Positions 51,308 through 60,082 are shown, numbered from the stretch's first letter. The stretch: 64,000 nt of DNA from Salinimicrobium profundisediminis (GCF_026241755.1 NZ_JAPJDA010000001.1:227961-291960), one strand, 5' to 3'. Made by a program: numbers and translations. The notes: generated from the letters alone by a model not told the origin.

Positions 51308-52384
51308 TTGAAAAATAAATCTGCTCTACACGAATCTGAGGGCACTCATCCCTCTTCAGAAGTTAATGCTGTAATGGCAAAAAAGATAAGGGATTCCAGG
51401 AGAAAGGAAACCTCCATAGATGAAATCTTCACCCGCCTTAGGGCAGGCGACAAATCGGCTTTAAGCCAGGGAATTACGCTGGTGGAGACTAACCAGCCAA
51501 AGCAACAGGAAAAGGCTGCGCAGCTTATCGAAAAATGCCTTCCATACGCCAACAATTCTATAAGGATTGGGATCACCGGTGTGCCGGGAGTTGGAAAAAG
51601 CACTTTTATAGAAGCCTTTGGGGTTCACATGGCTGATGCCGGAAAAAAAGTTGCTGTGCTTGCTGTAGATCCCAGCAGCAGCATTTCGGGCGGAAGTATT
51701 CTGGGTGATAAAACCCGTATGGAGACGCTGGTAAATCATGAAAATGCTTTTATAAGGCCTTCGCCATCGGGAGATTCCCTTGGCGGGGTGGCAAAAAAGA
51801 CACGCGAGACCATCATTCTTTGCGAAGCGGCAGGCTTTGATACGCTGCTTATTGAAACTGTAGGGGTGGGACAAAGTGAAACTACCGTGCACAGTATGAC
51901 CGATTTCTTTTTACTACTGAAACTTGCCGGGGCCGGAGATGAACTACAGGGTATTAAACGCGGAATCATGGAAATGGCCGATGCTATTGTGATCAATAAA
52001 GCCGATGGCGAGAACAGGAAACCTGCCGAAAGAGCCCGTGCAGAATTCAGGAGAGCCCTTCACCTCTATCCCGCCAAAGAAACCGGATGGCAACCCAAGG
52101 TGTTGCTCTGTAGTGCCTATTACAAAGAAGGTATTTCTGAAGTGTGGGAACTCATTTCAGACTACGAGCAGAAGCTAAAAGAAAATGGAAACTTCAGCAA
52201 AAAGCGACATGAACAGAATAAGTTCTGGCTGCTACAAACCATTAATGAGCACCTTAAAAGCAGGTTCTACAATGAACCCGAGATCAAAATTCTGCTTAAG
52301 CAACAGTTAGAAGCGCTAGAAAATAATGAAACCACGCCTTTTGAAGCGGCAGCTTTTCTGCTACAGCGTTACAGGGAATTATGA
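51308..52384 (+). CDS. meaB: Methylmalonyl-CoA mutase-associated GTPase MeaB
   Basis: G3E-type GTPase that loads and protects adenosylcobalamin-dependent methylmalonyl-CoA mutase. Walker A GVPGVGKST (about 90-98), DPSSSISGGSILGDKTRM, Walker B/G3 LLIETVGVGQSE and NKADGE for guanine specificity. The 358 residues include a TTG start at 51308; an internal ATG at 51374 (MAKKIRDSR) is an alternative. No mutase gene is in the window. The last 16 bases overlap the convergent epimerase gene. Confidence 0.93.
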   Translation: MKNKSALHESEGTHPSSEVNAVMAKKIRDSRRKETSIDEIFTRLRAGDKSALSQGITLVETNQPKQQEKAAQLIEKCLPYANNSIRIGITGVPGVGKSTFIEAFGVHMADAGKKVAVLAVDPSSSISGGSILGDKTRMETLVNHENAFIRPSPSGDSLGGVAKKTRETIILCEAAGFDTLLIETVGVGQSETTVHSMTDFFLLLKLAGAGDELQGIKRGIMEMADAIVINKADGENRKPAERARAEFRRALHLYPAKETGWQPKVLLCSAYYKEGISEVWELISDYEQKLKENGNFSKKRHEQNKFWLLQTINEHLKSRFYNEPEIKILLKQQLEALENNETTPFEAAAFLLQRYREL

Positions 52385-53319
52385 ATAAATTTTTTATACC
52401 ACTCCACTTGCTGGCGCAAACCTTCTTTTAAGGTAGTTTTGGGTTCATACCCGAGCAATTTTTTGGCCTTTTGAATATTGGCCAAAGTCCTTGACTGGTC
52501 TCCCTGCCTTTTTGGCTTTACCTCAAGCTTAATCTTTTTCCCCAGGAGCTGCTCAACCATATCAATTCCCTGCTGGGTTTTGTGCTCATCTACCGCACCC
52601 AGGTTGATGATCTCCCCATCCAGAATCTCATGTTTTTGAATTGCTTTAAGGATACCCTCTACAATATCCCCCACGTAAGTAAAACTGCGAAGATGCTTTT
52701 CACTCCCTTCAAAAATAGGAAAAACCTCATCGTTCATTCCGCAGGCGATAAGTTTGGTATAAAGCTTTTCGGGTCTTTCACGCGGGCCGTAAACCGAGAA
52801 CAACCTAAGGGAAGAAGCCTTAAGTTCTTTAGCGCGACTCTTTGCCAGTACCAGTTGTTCTGCCGCAAGTTTTGAAACTCCATACCAGGAAGCCGGCTTT
52901 GGAGCGACAGTTTCAGGGAAAGTTGCCTCCAGGCCATAAACTGAAGAAGTTGAGATATTAAAAAAATGCTTCAGGTTTGGATTCTTTTCTGCAAATTCGA
53001 GCAAATGCTGTGTAGCGCTCACATTATTGCTAAAATATTCATCAAAAGTACTTTCAGAAGAAATGCCGGGCTGGGCTGCGAAGTGCAGGATAAAATCGAA
53101 ATCTGAAGGCAAAAGCTTATAATCACCGGTCTCCCGAAGATCCATTTTTATCACCTCTATACCTATTTCATAGAGAGATTCAGTATTAATTTTTTTCAGG
53201 GAGACATCGTAGTAATCAGAAAAATTATCTACTCCAATGACCTCATAACCTTCTTGTTGTAAACGTTCTGCAGTGTGAGATCCTATAAAACCTGCAGCAC
53301 CCGTTACCAGTATTTTCAT
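52369..53319 (-). CDS. NAD-dependent nucleotide-sugar epimerase/dehydratase
   Basis: Extended short-chain dehydrogenase of 316 residues. NAD-binding TGAAGFIGSHTAERL at the start, catalytic YGVSKLAAEQ (Tyr and Lys), and SLRLFSVYGPRERP, ITGLAVDEHK-type end (NLGAVDEHKTQQGI). The overall pattern resembles UDP-glucuronate 4-epimerase or UDP-glucose 4-epimerase. It faces away from the glycosyltransferase cluster at 53460 with a 140-base gap, and may supply its sugar nucleotide. The exact substrate is unknown. The start at 53319 avoids a Met two codons earlier. Confidence 0.87.
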   Translation of the reverse strand: MKILVTGAAGFIGSHTAERLQQEGYEVIGVDNFSDYYDVSLKKINTESLYEIGIEVIKMDLRETGDYKLLPSDFDFILHFAAQPGISSESTFDEYFSNNVSATQHLLEFAEKNPNLKHFFNISTSSVYGLEATFPETVAPKPASWYGVSKLAAEQLVLAKSRAKELKASSLRLFSVYGPRERPEKLYTKLIACGMNDEVFPIFEGSEKHLRSFTYVGDIVEGILKAIQKHEILDGEIINLGAVDEHKTQQGIDMVEQLLGKKIKLEVKPKRQGDQSRTLANIQKAKKLLGYEPKTTLKEGLRQQVEWYKKFIHNSL

Positions 53320-53431
53320 TCTCAAAAAAATTTTCTCCCTAATTATTCAAGGTATTTTACCTCTGCAAAGAAACAAATATTATTTCAAAGAGACTTCTTC
53401 ACCATCTACCTCACAGGAAATGTAATATTAT

Positions 53432-53439
53432 TACCTTTG
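53432..53439 (+). promoter_or_regulatory. -7 box for the glycosyltransferase/LAB_N/GT39 operon
   Basis: TACCTTTG, exact match to TAnnTTTG, 20 bases before the GT2 start codon. Confidence 0.5.
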
Positions 53440-53459
53440 CGCCGCATACCTCATATTTA

Positions 53460-54176
53460 ATGAAATACGAATTTACCATTCTGGTCCCTCTGTACAACGA
53501 AGAGCCAAATTTGCTTAGAGTAGAGCAGGAACTGGATCTCTATATTAAAAAGGCACCGGTTAAGACCTGCGTGCTTTTTATCAACGATGGCTCTACAGAC
53601 AATAGTCTGCAGCTTGTACAGGAGATTTCCCGCCGAAATGAAGCCTTTAAATTTATTTCTTTTGATCGCAATTATGGATTGAGTTCGGCTATCAAAGCAG
53701 GGTTTGATCATGCAGATACTCCTCTCATAGGTTATATAGATTCTGACCTGCAAACAGATCCCGAGGATTTTAACCTGCTCCTGCAGCACATTGGTGAATA
53801 TGACCTGGTGACGGGGATGCGCACCAATAGAAAAGATTCGGTAAAAAAGAACCTGTCTTCCCTGATCGCTAACGGCATAAGACGCAGTTTTACCCAGGAT
53901 GGGATGGATGACACCGGTTGCCCCCTCAAAGTGATCAAGGCCGATTATGCAAAGCGAATCCCTATGTTCAAAGGGTTGCACCGATTTTTACCTGCCATGG
54001 TTTTACTGCAAAATGGAAGGGTAAAACAGGTTCCTGTAAGGCACTATGCACGTATAGCCGGAAAAGCAAAATTCCACCTCCTTAACCGGTTGGCAGGCCC
54101 TCTTGTAGATTGTTTTGCTTTTTTGTGGATGAAAAGAAGTTACATCAACTACAAAGTAGCTGAAAAAAATGAATAG
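53460..54176 (+). CDS. Glycosyltransferase family 2, polyprenyl-phosphate sugar synthase-like
   Basis: A 238-residue GT-A transferase of the DPM1/ArnC group: FTILVPLYNEEPNLLRVEQE, CVLFINDGSTDNSLQL, FDRNYGLSSAIKAGFDHA and DSDLQTDPEDF with the metal-binding acids. There are no C-terminal membrane helices, as in the soluble DPM1-type enzymes. Expected to move a sugar from a nucleotide donor to undecaprenyl phosphate. Its end overlaps the LAB_N gene by eight bases, so translation is coupled. Sugar unknown. Confidence 0.9.
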   Translation: MKYEFTILVPLYNEEPNLLRVEQELDLYIKKAPVKTCVLFINDGSTDNSLQLVQEISRRNEAFKFISFDRNYGLSSAIKAGFDHADTPLIGYIDSDLQTDPEDFNLLLQHIGEYDLVTGMRTNRKDSVKKNLSSLIANGIRRSFTQDGMDDTGCPLKVIKADYAKRIPMFKGLHRFLPAMVLLQNGRVKQVPVRHYARIAGKAKFHLLNRLAGPLVDCFAFLWMKRSYINYKVAEKNE

Positions 54177-54792
54177 CTGGCTGGTCTACAGCATTGGGTT
54201 TACAGCGCAGATCCTGTTCTCAACCCGGCTCCTGCTACAGTGGATTGCTTCTGAAAAACAAAAAAAGGTGCTTACCCCTGCCCGTTTCTGGAAGGTTTCA
54301 CTCTTTGCCTCTTTTTTGCTTTTTGTTTATGGCTACCTCCGAAGTGATTTCTCAATTATGCTGGGGCAGGCTCTTACCTATTTTATCTATATAAGAAACA
54401 TGCAGCTGCAGGGAGAATGGAAAAAAATGGCAAAATGGTTACGCCTTTTCCTCTACTTCTTTCCGGTGTTACTGTTTATGTATTCATACAACAACAACAC
54501 TTATGATATAGAGAAGTTGCTCTACAACGAAAATATCCCACTGTGGCTATTGGTGCTGGGGTCTTCGGCACAGGTAATCTTTACTCTTAGATTTGTATAT
54601 CAATGGGCTTATTCTGAAAAGGTTAAAGAATCTGTTTTGCCTTTGGGATTTTGGCTGCTCAGCTTTTCGGGTTCAGTCCTTATCCTTATCTATGCGGTTC
54701 TTCGAAAAGATCCCGTACTTTTTGTTGGCCACATAGTGGGCAGCGTAATCTATGTTAGAAATATGGTTTTAATAAGGAGAGAACATGACTAA
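54169..54792 (+). CDS. LAB_N (lipid A biosynthesis N-terminal) domain protein, duplicated
   Basis: A 207-residue membrane protein built from two copies of the LAB_N unit, about 1-75 and 122-205, each with Q-I/V-x-F-(S/T)-x-R, a Trp-rich segment (LLLQWIASEK / FVYQWAYSEK), a FW motif, a second helix and an IxxIRNM-type end (IYIRNMQLQ, IYVRNMVLI). LAB_N proteins often accompany ArnT-like transferases and may act in lipid-linked-sugar handling; this is inference. Overlaps its neighbours by eight bases on each side, so it belongs to the operon. Confidence 0.85.
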   Translation: MNSWLVYSIGFTAQILFSTRLLLQWIASEKQKKVLTPARFWKVSLFASFLLFVYGYLRSDFSIMLGQALTYFIYIRNMQLQGEWKKMAKWLRLFLYFFPVLLFMYSYNNNTYDIEKLLYNENIPLWLLVLGSSAQVIFTLRFVYQWAYSEKVKESVLPLGFWLLSFSGSVLILIYAVLRKDPVLFVGHIVGSVIYVRNMVLIRREHD

Positions 54793-56407
54793 AAATCAGC
54801 AATACCTGCTTTACATCCTGCTTGTATGGGCATTGATCTTCGTGGTGCACCTTGATGTTATTTACATTAATATCATGGAAGCCCGTAATTTTATTACTGC
54901 CCGCGAAATGGTGACCAACGATAACTGGATTCTCACTACGCTCAATGCAGAAGCCCGATATGAAAAACCCCCTTTACCCACCTGGCTTACGGCCATAAGT
55001 GGAATACTCTTTGGCTTTACCAGTGTATTTGGGCTGCGCCTGCCGGCGGCACTGGTCACCTTGCTGCTGCTGTACACCTTCTACAGGTTATTGCCAAAAC
55101 TTGAAGTTAGCCTAAAACAATCCTTTTTAGCCACTTTGATTCTCGCCAGCTCATTCTACATAATATTTATGGGCCGCAACGGGCAATGGGATATTTTCAC
55201 CCATTCTTTTATGCTCGTAGCCATATACTTTCTATGGAATTTTTTCGGCAGTGAAAAAAACCTTCTCAAAAATGCCATTTTTGGAGGGATATTTCTGGGC
55301 TTCTCCATAATGAGCAAAGGCCCTGTTTCCCTTTACGCGCTGCTCCTACCATTTCTAATTGCCTATGCAAGTGTTCATAAATTTAAAGGTTTTAAAAAGA
55401 AGTGGAAATCTTTCTTAGTTCTCCTGGTTTTGGCCCTGGGAATTGGCGGCTGGTGGTTTATTTATGTAAGGCTGGCTGATCCTGTTGCTTTTATAGAAAT
55501 TACCTCCCGGGAAGCCACCCGCTGGACGAATTACAATGTGCGGCCTTTTTATTATTACTGGAGCTTTGTTGTTCAAAGCGGCATTTGGACCATCCCTGCC
55601 TTTGTTGCCCTCTTATATCCATATTTAAAGAACAGAGTCGCAAATAAAAAAGCTTACAAATTTGCCCTTTTCTGGACCCTTGCAGCCGTTGTCCTTTTGT
55701 CAATTATCCCCGAAAAGAAGTCCCGATACCTCCTGCCGGTGCTTATCCCCATGGCTCTCAATACCAGTTTTTATATAGAATACCTTTTCAGAAGGTTTAA
55801 AGACCTTTCAAAAAAGGAGGGCTATGTTGTGTACTTTAATCACGGACTCATCGCTGTAATTGGCCTGGCTTTCCCCATTGCAGGATATTTTATGCTGGAG
55901 CTTGAAGGGCACTGGTTCTGGTATATTTCGGCTTCGGTGATACTGCTTGGGCTGGCCGTAGCTTTATTGTACTTCCTGAAAAAGAGGAAATATCCTTATG
56001 TCTTTTTTCTGACAATAGCCTTTATGTGCGGAATTATGAGCTTCGCCTTTCCGCTTTCAGATGCTTTTCTGAAAAACCCTGACTTCAGAAATTTTGATGA
56101 ACTTCAGAAGTTTGCTGAAGCTGAAGAATTTCAGGTGTATGAATATGTTTCAGAAACTCCTGAAATTATATGGGAATATGGAGAACCAATTCCGAAGTTA
56201 CACGCTGACGAGCTACGTTTACCCGAAGCAGACAGATTTGGTATTATACTTCAGGAAAAAGATTCGGCTTTTATAGATACTCTAAAAAGGGATTTTAGAG
56301 TGCTGTCTTCCAGGAGATATGACCTCAACTATGTAAGCCCCAAAGCCTCTACGTACAAAAGCAGGCTTATTAGGATGTTTTACCTGCTGGAGCGTCGCCG
56401 GGAGTAA
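54785..56407 (+). CDS. ArnT-like glycosyltransferase, family 39
   Basis: A 540-residue membrane GT-C enzyme with about 11-12 helices. The periplasmic catalytic loop has EARYEKPPLPTWL (acidic residue and the PP motif near residue 60), then IMSKGPVSLYALLLPF. This is the architecture of ArnT and protein mannosyltransferases, which transfer a sugar from an undecaprenyl carrier to lipid A or proteins. C-terminal ~130 residues form a soluble domain. Third gene of the GT2-LAB_N-GT39 operon; its end overlaps the PAP2 gene by 38 bases. Acceptor unknown; lipid A or another envelope glycolipid is the best guess. Confidence 0.87.
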   Translation: MTKNQQYLLYILLVWALIFVVHLDVIYINIMEARNFITAREMVTNDNWILTTLNAEARYEKPPLPTWLTAISGILFGFTSVFGLRLPAALVTLLLLYTFYRLLPKLEVSLKQSFLATLILASSFYIIFMGRNGQWDIFTHSFMLVAIYFLWNFFGSEKNLLKNAIFGGIFLGFSIMSKGPVSLYALLLPFLIAYASVHKFKGFKKKWKSFLVLLVLALGIGGWWFIYVRLADPVAFIEITSREATRWTNYNVRPFYYYWSFVVQSGIWTIPAFVALLYPYLKNRVANKKAYKFALFWTLAAVVLLSIIPEKKSRYLLPVLIPMALNTSFYIEYLFRRFKDLSKKEGYVVYFNHGLIAVIGLAFPIAGYFMLELEGHWFWYISASVILLGLAVALLYFLKKRKYPYVFFLTIAFMCGIMSFAFPLSDAFLKNPDFRNFDELQKFAEAEEFQVYEYVSETPEIIWEYGEPIPKLHADELRLPEADRFGIILQEKDSAFIDTLKRDFRVLSSRRYDLNYVSPKASTYKSRLIRMFYLLERRRE

Positions 56408-56963
56408 AAAACCTACGCCCCAGGAACAGGAACAAACGATAGAAGGCACATCCAATTACAATCCCAAAGAACCAGCCGGTAAGCACATCGCCGGGATAAT
56501 GCACCCCAAGATAAATGCGGCTGTAGGAAACCAGCAATCCCCAGAAAATAAGTACCGGAAAGATGTGCTTCCAGTAACTTTTAAGGATCATCCCTAAATA
56601 AACCACCAGGGCTGCCGAACTCGCCGCATGCGCAGAAAAATACCCAAACCTGCCACATCTCACAGCAACAAAGCGGGAATATTCCATAATACCTGCCTGC
56701 CTGCAAGGCCGGGGGCGTTCAAAATAGTGTTTAAAAAGGTTTGCAAGTTGATCTGTACAGGTGATCACTAATGCGACAAGCACCAGGGAAAGCAAAGTTT
56801 TCTTCCACCCTAAAGCCCTGTAAAGGAAAAACACCAGCAGTGCGTAAAATGGAATGGAAGCCCATTTATTGGTAATAAAATTCCAGAAATTATCCCAGGC
56901 AGGTTCGCCAAGATTGTTGAGAAATAGGAAAAGTTCGTGATCTAGTTCTACCAATTGCTCCAT
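56370..56963 (-). CDS. PAP2-family membrane phosphatase
   Basis: A 197-residue polytopic phosphatase with the three PAP2 motifs: KHYFERPRP (motif 1), the SAHAASSA core where SGH is usual (motif 2) and SRIYLGVHYPGDVLTG (motif 3, catalytic His). Substrates in the family include undecaprenyl pyrophosphate, phosphatidylglycerophosphate and lipid A phosphates (LpxE). It is last in an operon behind the 75-residue protein and the MATE exporter, and is convergent with the GT39 gene (38 bp overlap). The altered motif 2 is notable. Confidence 0.86.
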   Translation of the reverse strand: MEQLVELDHELFLFLNNLGEPAWDNFWNFITNKWASIPFYALLVFFLYRALGWKKTLLSLVLVALVITCTDQLANLFKHYFERPRPCRQAGIMEYSRFVAVRCGRFGYFSAHAASSAALVVYLGMILKSYWKHIFPVLIFWGLLVSYSRIYLGVHYPGDVLTGWFFGIVIGCAFYRLFLFLGRRFFTPGDAPAGKTS

Positions 56964-56966
56964 AGG

Positions 56967-57194
56967 CTATTCATCATATCTCGAAATTTCGCGATCATAA
57001 AAGTCGTTAGCCTGTTGAATGAGGCCTTCGGCTTCAGAAGCGAGTTCCTTTTCATCGGAGGCATCAAAATCTTCCAGCCACTCTACTTCATCGTCTTCAA
57101 GATTTAATATAAAACGCGGAAATTCAGTATGAATTATAAAAATAGCGTCGGGATAATCGGTATTATCACCTAAGAGGAATTTTGGAAAATCCAT
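56967..57194 (-). CDS. Small acidic conserved protein, 75 residues
   Basis: Soluble 75-residue acidic protein (MDFPKFLLGDNTDYPDAIFI.., ending DFYDREISRYDE). No domain recognised. It lies between the MATE exporter (gap 2 bases) and PAP2 (gap 3 bases), clearly in one operon, and seems too regular in codon use to be spurious. The pattern of short strands followed by a long acidic helix hints at a small alpha/beta protein. Function unknown. Confidence 0.75.
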   Translation of the reverse strand: MDFPKFLLGDNTDYPDAIFIIHTEFPRFILNLEDDEVEWLEDFDASDEKELASEAEGLIQQANDFYDREISRYDE

Positions 57195-57196
57195 AG

Positions 57197-58579
57197 TTAT
57201 TCAGATATTTTTTGTTTCTCCGGCTCGTTCGCAACAGCCGAAAAAAGTAATTTTTTGCTCAAAGAATTAAATCGAAGATACAACATAAAAGCAGATGCGC
57301 TAAGCCCGGCGAGTAATCCGAACCAAATTCCCATACTGCCAAGGCTGGTTTCCTTTCCCAAATACCAGGACACGGGGAAACCGATGATCCAATAAGCAAT
57401 GAAGCAAATTACGGTGGGAAATTTGACATCCTGCAAGCCCCTTAAAGCGCCCAGGATCACCACCTGCAAACCATCACTTAACTGAAATAGTGCGGCTACG
57501 ACTAAAAGTTGTGCTGCCAGTAAAATCACTTCTGCATTATCTATGTACAGCGTGGGCAGCCAATCTTTAAGAAGTATAAAACCTACGGCAAACACTGCTT
57601 CAATGAAAAAGACCAGTAAAAATGTGGATAATGCTATACGCCGAAGGTCGTGATAATTTGCTTTTCCCTTTTGATTCCCCACCCTGATTGTGGCGGTAAC
57701 CCCAAGACCTACTGCGACCATAAAGGTCATAGAGGCAAGGTTGAGCGCAATCTGATTTGCCGCCTGCGGATTTGTTCCCAGGGTACCGGCTAGAAAAACT
57801 GTTGCCGTGAAGATAGCCACTTCAAAGAGCATTTGCAGGGCCGTGGGAAAACCAAGGGCAAATAACCTCTTAAAAATGTCAATTTTGAGGAGGCCTTTCC
57901 GGGACCAGACAAAATACTGCCGGAATTTTTTCTTCCTTCTTAAGATCTCCCAGATAAACCAGATCATAAAAAACCTTGAGATCAAAGTTCCCATGGCCGC
58001 ACCTTCCAGTTCAAGGCGCGGAAAGATCCAGATTCCATAAATCAGCAAATAATTGAATACAATATTCACCACATTGGCTATCAAGGTAGCATACATGGCA
58101 TACCGGGTTTGAGACAGGCCGTCGGCAAACTGCTTATAGGCCTGAAACAGCATAAGCGGGATCATAGAAAAAGCCACAATCTCGAGATATGGTATTGCCA
58201 GGTCTACCACTTCGGGTGGCTGGTCAAGATGATAAAGTATTGGTTTTGCCAGCAGGAGCAGGAGAAAAAGAAAAATCCCATTGATCCCACACATGATAAT
58301 ACCGTGGTGAAAATAGCTTTTTCCGGTCTCGATATCTCCCGCCCCATCAGCTTCAGCAATGAGTGGCGTGATGGCAAAAGAAAACCCGATTCCAAGGGAA
58401 AGCGCTATAAAGACGAGGCTGTTGCCCAGTGAAACCGCTGCGAGAGGTGCAGCACCCAGCCGGCCAACCATAATATTATCGGCCAGCCCAACCATCACAT
58501 GTCCCAGCTGGCCCAGCATTACGGGATAGGCAATGTTTAAATTCTTTCCAAATTCTTTTGTGTAGGCAGTAAGTTGCAC
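57197..58579 (-). CDS. MATE family multidrug/sodium exporter
   Basis: A 460-residue multidrug and toxin extrusion-type transporter with 12 membrane helices in two similar halves. NIAYPVMLGQLGHVMVGLADNI in helix 1 (NorM-like), and the second-half equivalent FALGFPTALQMLFEVAIFTA, show the repeat. It would couple export of cationic compounds to Na+ or H+ entry; the substrate is unknown. First gene of the operon with the 75-residue protein and PAP2, with a -7 box TATCTTTG 19 bases before its start. Confidence 0.92.
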   Translation of the reverse strand: MQLTAYTKEFGKNLNIAYPVMLGQLGHVMVGLADNIMVGRLGAAPLAAVSLGNSLVFIALSLGIGFSFAITPLIAEADGAGDIETGKSYFHHGIIMCGINGIFLFLLLLLAKPILYHLDQPPEVVDLAIPYLEIVAFSMIPLMLFQAYKQFADGLSQTRYAMYATLIANVVNIVFNYLLIYGIWIFPRLELEGAAMGTLISRFFMIWFIWEILRRKKKFRQYFVWSRKGLLKIDIFKRLFALGFPTALQMLFEVAIFTATVFLAGTLGTNPQAANQIALNLASMTFMVAVGLGVTATIRVGNQKGKANYHDLRRIALSTFLLVFFIEAVFAVGFILLKDWLPTLYIDNAEVILLAAQLLVVAALFQLSDGLQVVILGALRGLQDVKFPTVICFIAYWIIGFPVSWYLGKETSLGSMGIWFGLLAGLSASAFMLYLRFNSLSKKLLFSAVANEPEKQKISE

Positions 58580-58597
58580 CCTTATAGTTTAAGGCTG

Positions 58598-58605
58598 CAA
58601 AGATA
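58598..58605 (-). promoter_or_regulatory. -7 box for the MATE operon
   Basis: TATCTTTG on the minus strand, exact match to TAnnTTTG, 18 bases before the MATE start codon. Confidence 0.45.
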
Positions 58606-58644
58606 GAAAGTTTAGTTACCAGACAGCGTTAGCCGACCATACTT

Positions 58645-60060
58645 TTATTTAGGGATTTCGGGATCGTTCTTAATATCGTCAAATCCGTATTTATCTACAA
58701 GATAAACCAGGGAAGCCATAGTGGCCGCTCCAAGTTCAAGTTCGCGTTTATTCACCGATTCAAAAGTATCGGTAGCTGCGTGATGGTGATCAAAGTACCT
58801 CTGAGAATCGGGCCTTAGTCCTGCCAGCACCGTGCTTTCATTCCTGAGGGGGCCAATATCTGCCCCGCTGCCTCCTCTTGCAAAATAGTGAATAAGATAA
58901 GGTTCAAAAAGGGGTTTCCAGGATTCAATTTTTTCAAATTGTGAATCTCGTGCATCAAATGAAAAACCACGGGGTGTAAACCCGCCAGAGTCACTTTCAA
59001 GCGCAAAAATGTGGTTTTCACCATTCTGTTTGGCTACTTCGGCATATTTATTTCCACCTCTTAGGCCGTTTTCTTCATTCATGAACAGCACCACCCGAAT
59101 AGTTCTCTTAGGCCGAACTCCTGCTTCCTTAAAGAGCCTTAAAACTTCCATTGACTGCACCACCCCGGCACCATCATCATGAGCTCCGTCGCCTACATCC
59201 CATGAATCGAGATGCCCTCCAACTACGATGTACTCATCTGGGCGTTCACTGCCTTTTATTTCACCAATAACATTGTAAGACTCTACATCTTCAAAATTAC
59301 GGCAGTTCATTTTATAGTAAAAATCGAGATCTTTATTCAGCTTTAGCAAGCTGCTAAGGTATTCGGCATCTTTAGTACTTATTGCAGCTGCAGGAATCCT
59401 TTTACTGTTGGGCAGGTCTCCATAACTCATTGAGCCTGTGTGAGGATAATCATCTATTTTATGAGAAAGCGATCGCACAATTACTCCTACCGCACCATAT
59501 TTTGCAGCCTCGGCCGCACCAGAATAGCGTTGATCTACACAACCCCCGTAGGCTTCAAAAGTATGAATGAGATCGGCTCGCATAGGCCGGTTATAAAAAA
59601 CAATCTTCCCTTCAATTTGTTCTTTTCCATATCTCGCCAAATCTTCAATACCCTGCACTTCAATCACTTTAGCTCTAAGACCTGTATCGGGAGTAGCGAC
59701 AGACCCGCCCAGAGCAAGTATATTTACTGTATTTGAAGGAGAACCGGGAGATTGGATATAGGCATATTCGGGATTACCGCGCGTCCACTTAGGAACCATC
59801 ACCGGCTGTAACCACACCCGGTCAAGTCCCAGCTTTTCAAGTTCGGCTTTAGTGTAATCTACAGCGCGCTGTGCATTCACAGAACCAGATAACCGGCCTC
59901 CAATCTTGTTGGACAGGTGATCTAACCATGCGTAGCCCTGTCCCTGAAGCAGAGCCACATCATAAAGTTTGCGAATATTGAGAGAATCTGCTTCGGAATT
60001 GGACTGCGCTCCTGCATTTAAAGCCAGAAGTAGAATAAGGAAAAACGGAATTTTTTTCAT
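58645..60060 (-). CDS. Secreted M28 family aminopeptidase/carboxypeptidase
   Basis: A 471-residue exported zinc peptidase. The start at 60060 gives a signal peptide (MKKIPFFLILLLALNAGAQS). The M28 zinc ligands and catalytic acids are in GGHLDSWDVGDGAHDDGAG (His, Asp, Asp), MNEENGLRGG (Glu pair), SDSGGF (Asp) and the C-terminal YFDHHHAATDTFESV (His). A PA (protease-associated) insertion lies between about 130 and 260. It resembles plasma glutamate carboxypeptidase-like enzymes that process dipeptides. No T9SS tail. Single gene with its own promoter. Confidence 0.92.
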   Translation of the reverse strand: MKKIPFFLILLLALNAGAQSNSEADSLNIRKLYDVALLQGQGYAWLDHLSNKIGGRLSGSVNAQRAVDYTKAELEKLGLDRVWLQPVMVPKWTRGNPEYAYIQSPGSPSNTVNILALGGSVATPDTGLRAKVIEVQGIEDLARYGKEQIEGKIVFYNRPMRADLIHTFEAYGGCVDQRYSGAAEAAKYGAVGVIVRSLSHKIDDYPHTGSMSYGDLPNSKRIPAAAISTKDAEYLSSLLKLNKDLDFYYKMNCRNFEDVESYNVIGEIKGSERPDEYIVVGGHLDSWDVGDGAHDDGAGVVQSMEVLRLFKEAGVRPKRTIRVVLFMNEENGLRGGNKYAEVAKQNGENHIFALESDSGGFTPRGFSFDARDSQFEKIESWKPLFEPYLIHYFARGGSGADIGPLRNESTVLAGLRPDSQRYFDHHHAATDTFESVNKRELELGAATMASLVYLVDKYGFDDIKNDPEIPK

Positions 60061-60082
60061 AAGATTTTTACTGATCAAAAAA

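Noticed and set aside
52369..58579. Horizontally acquired island
   Set aside because: Codon use and gene style look like the rest; no integrase, tRNA or flanking repeats.
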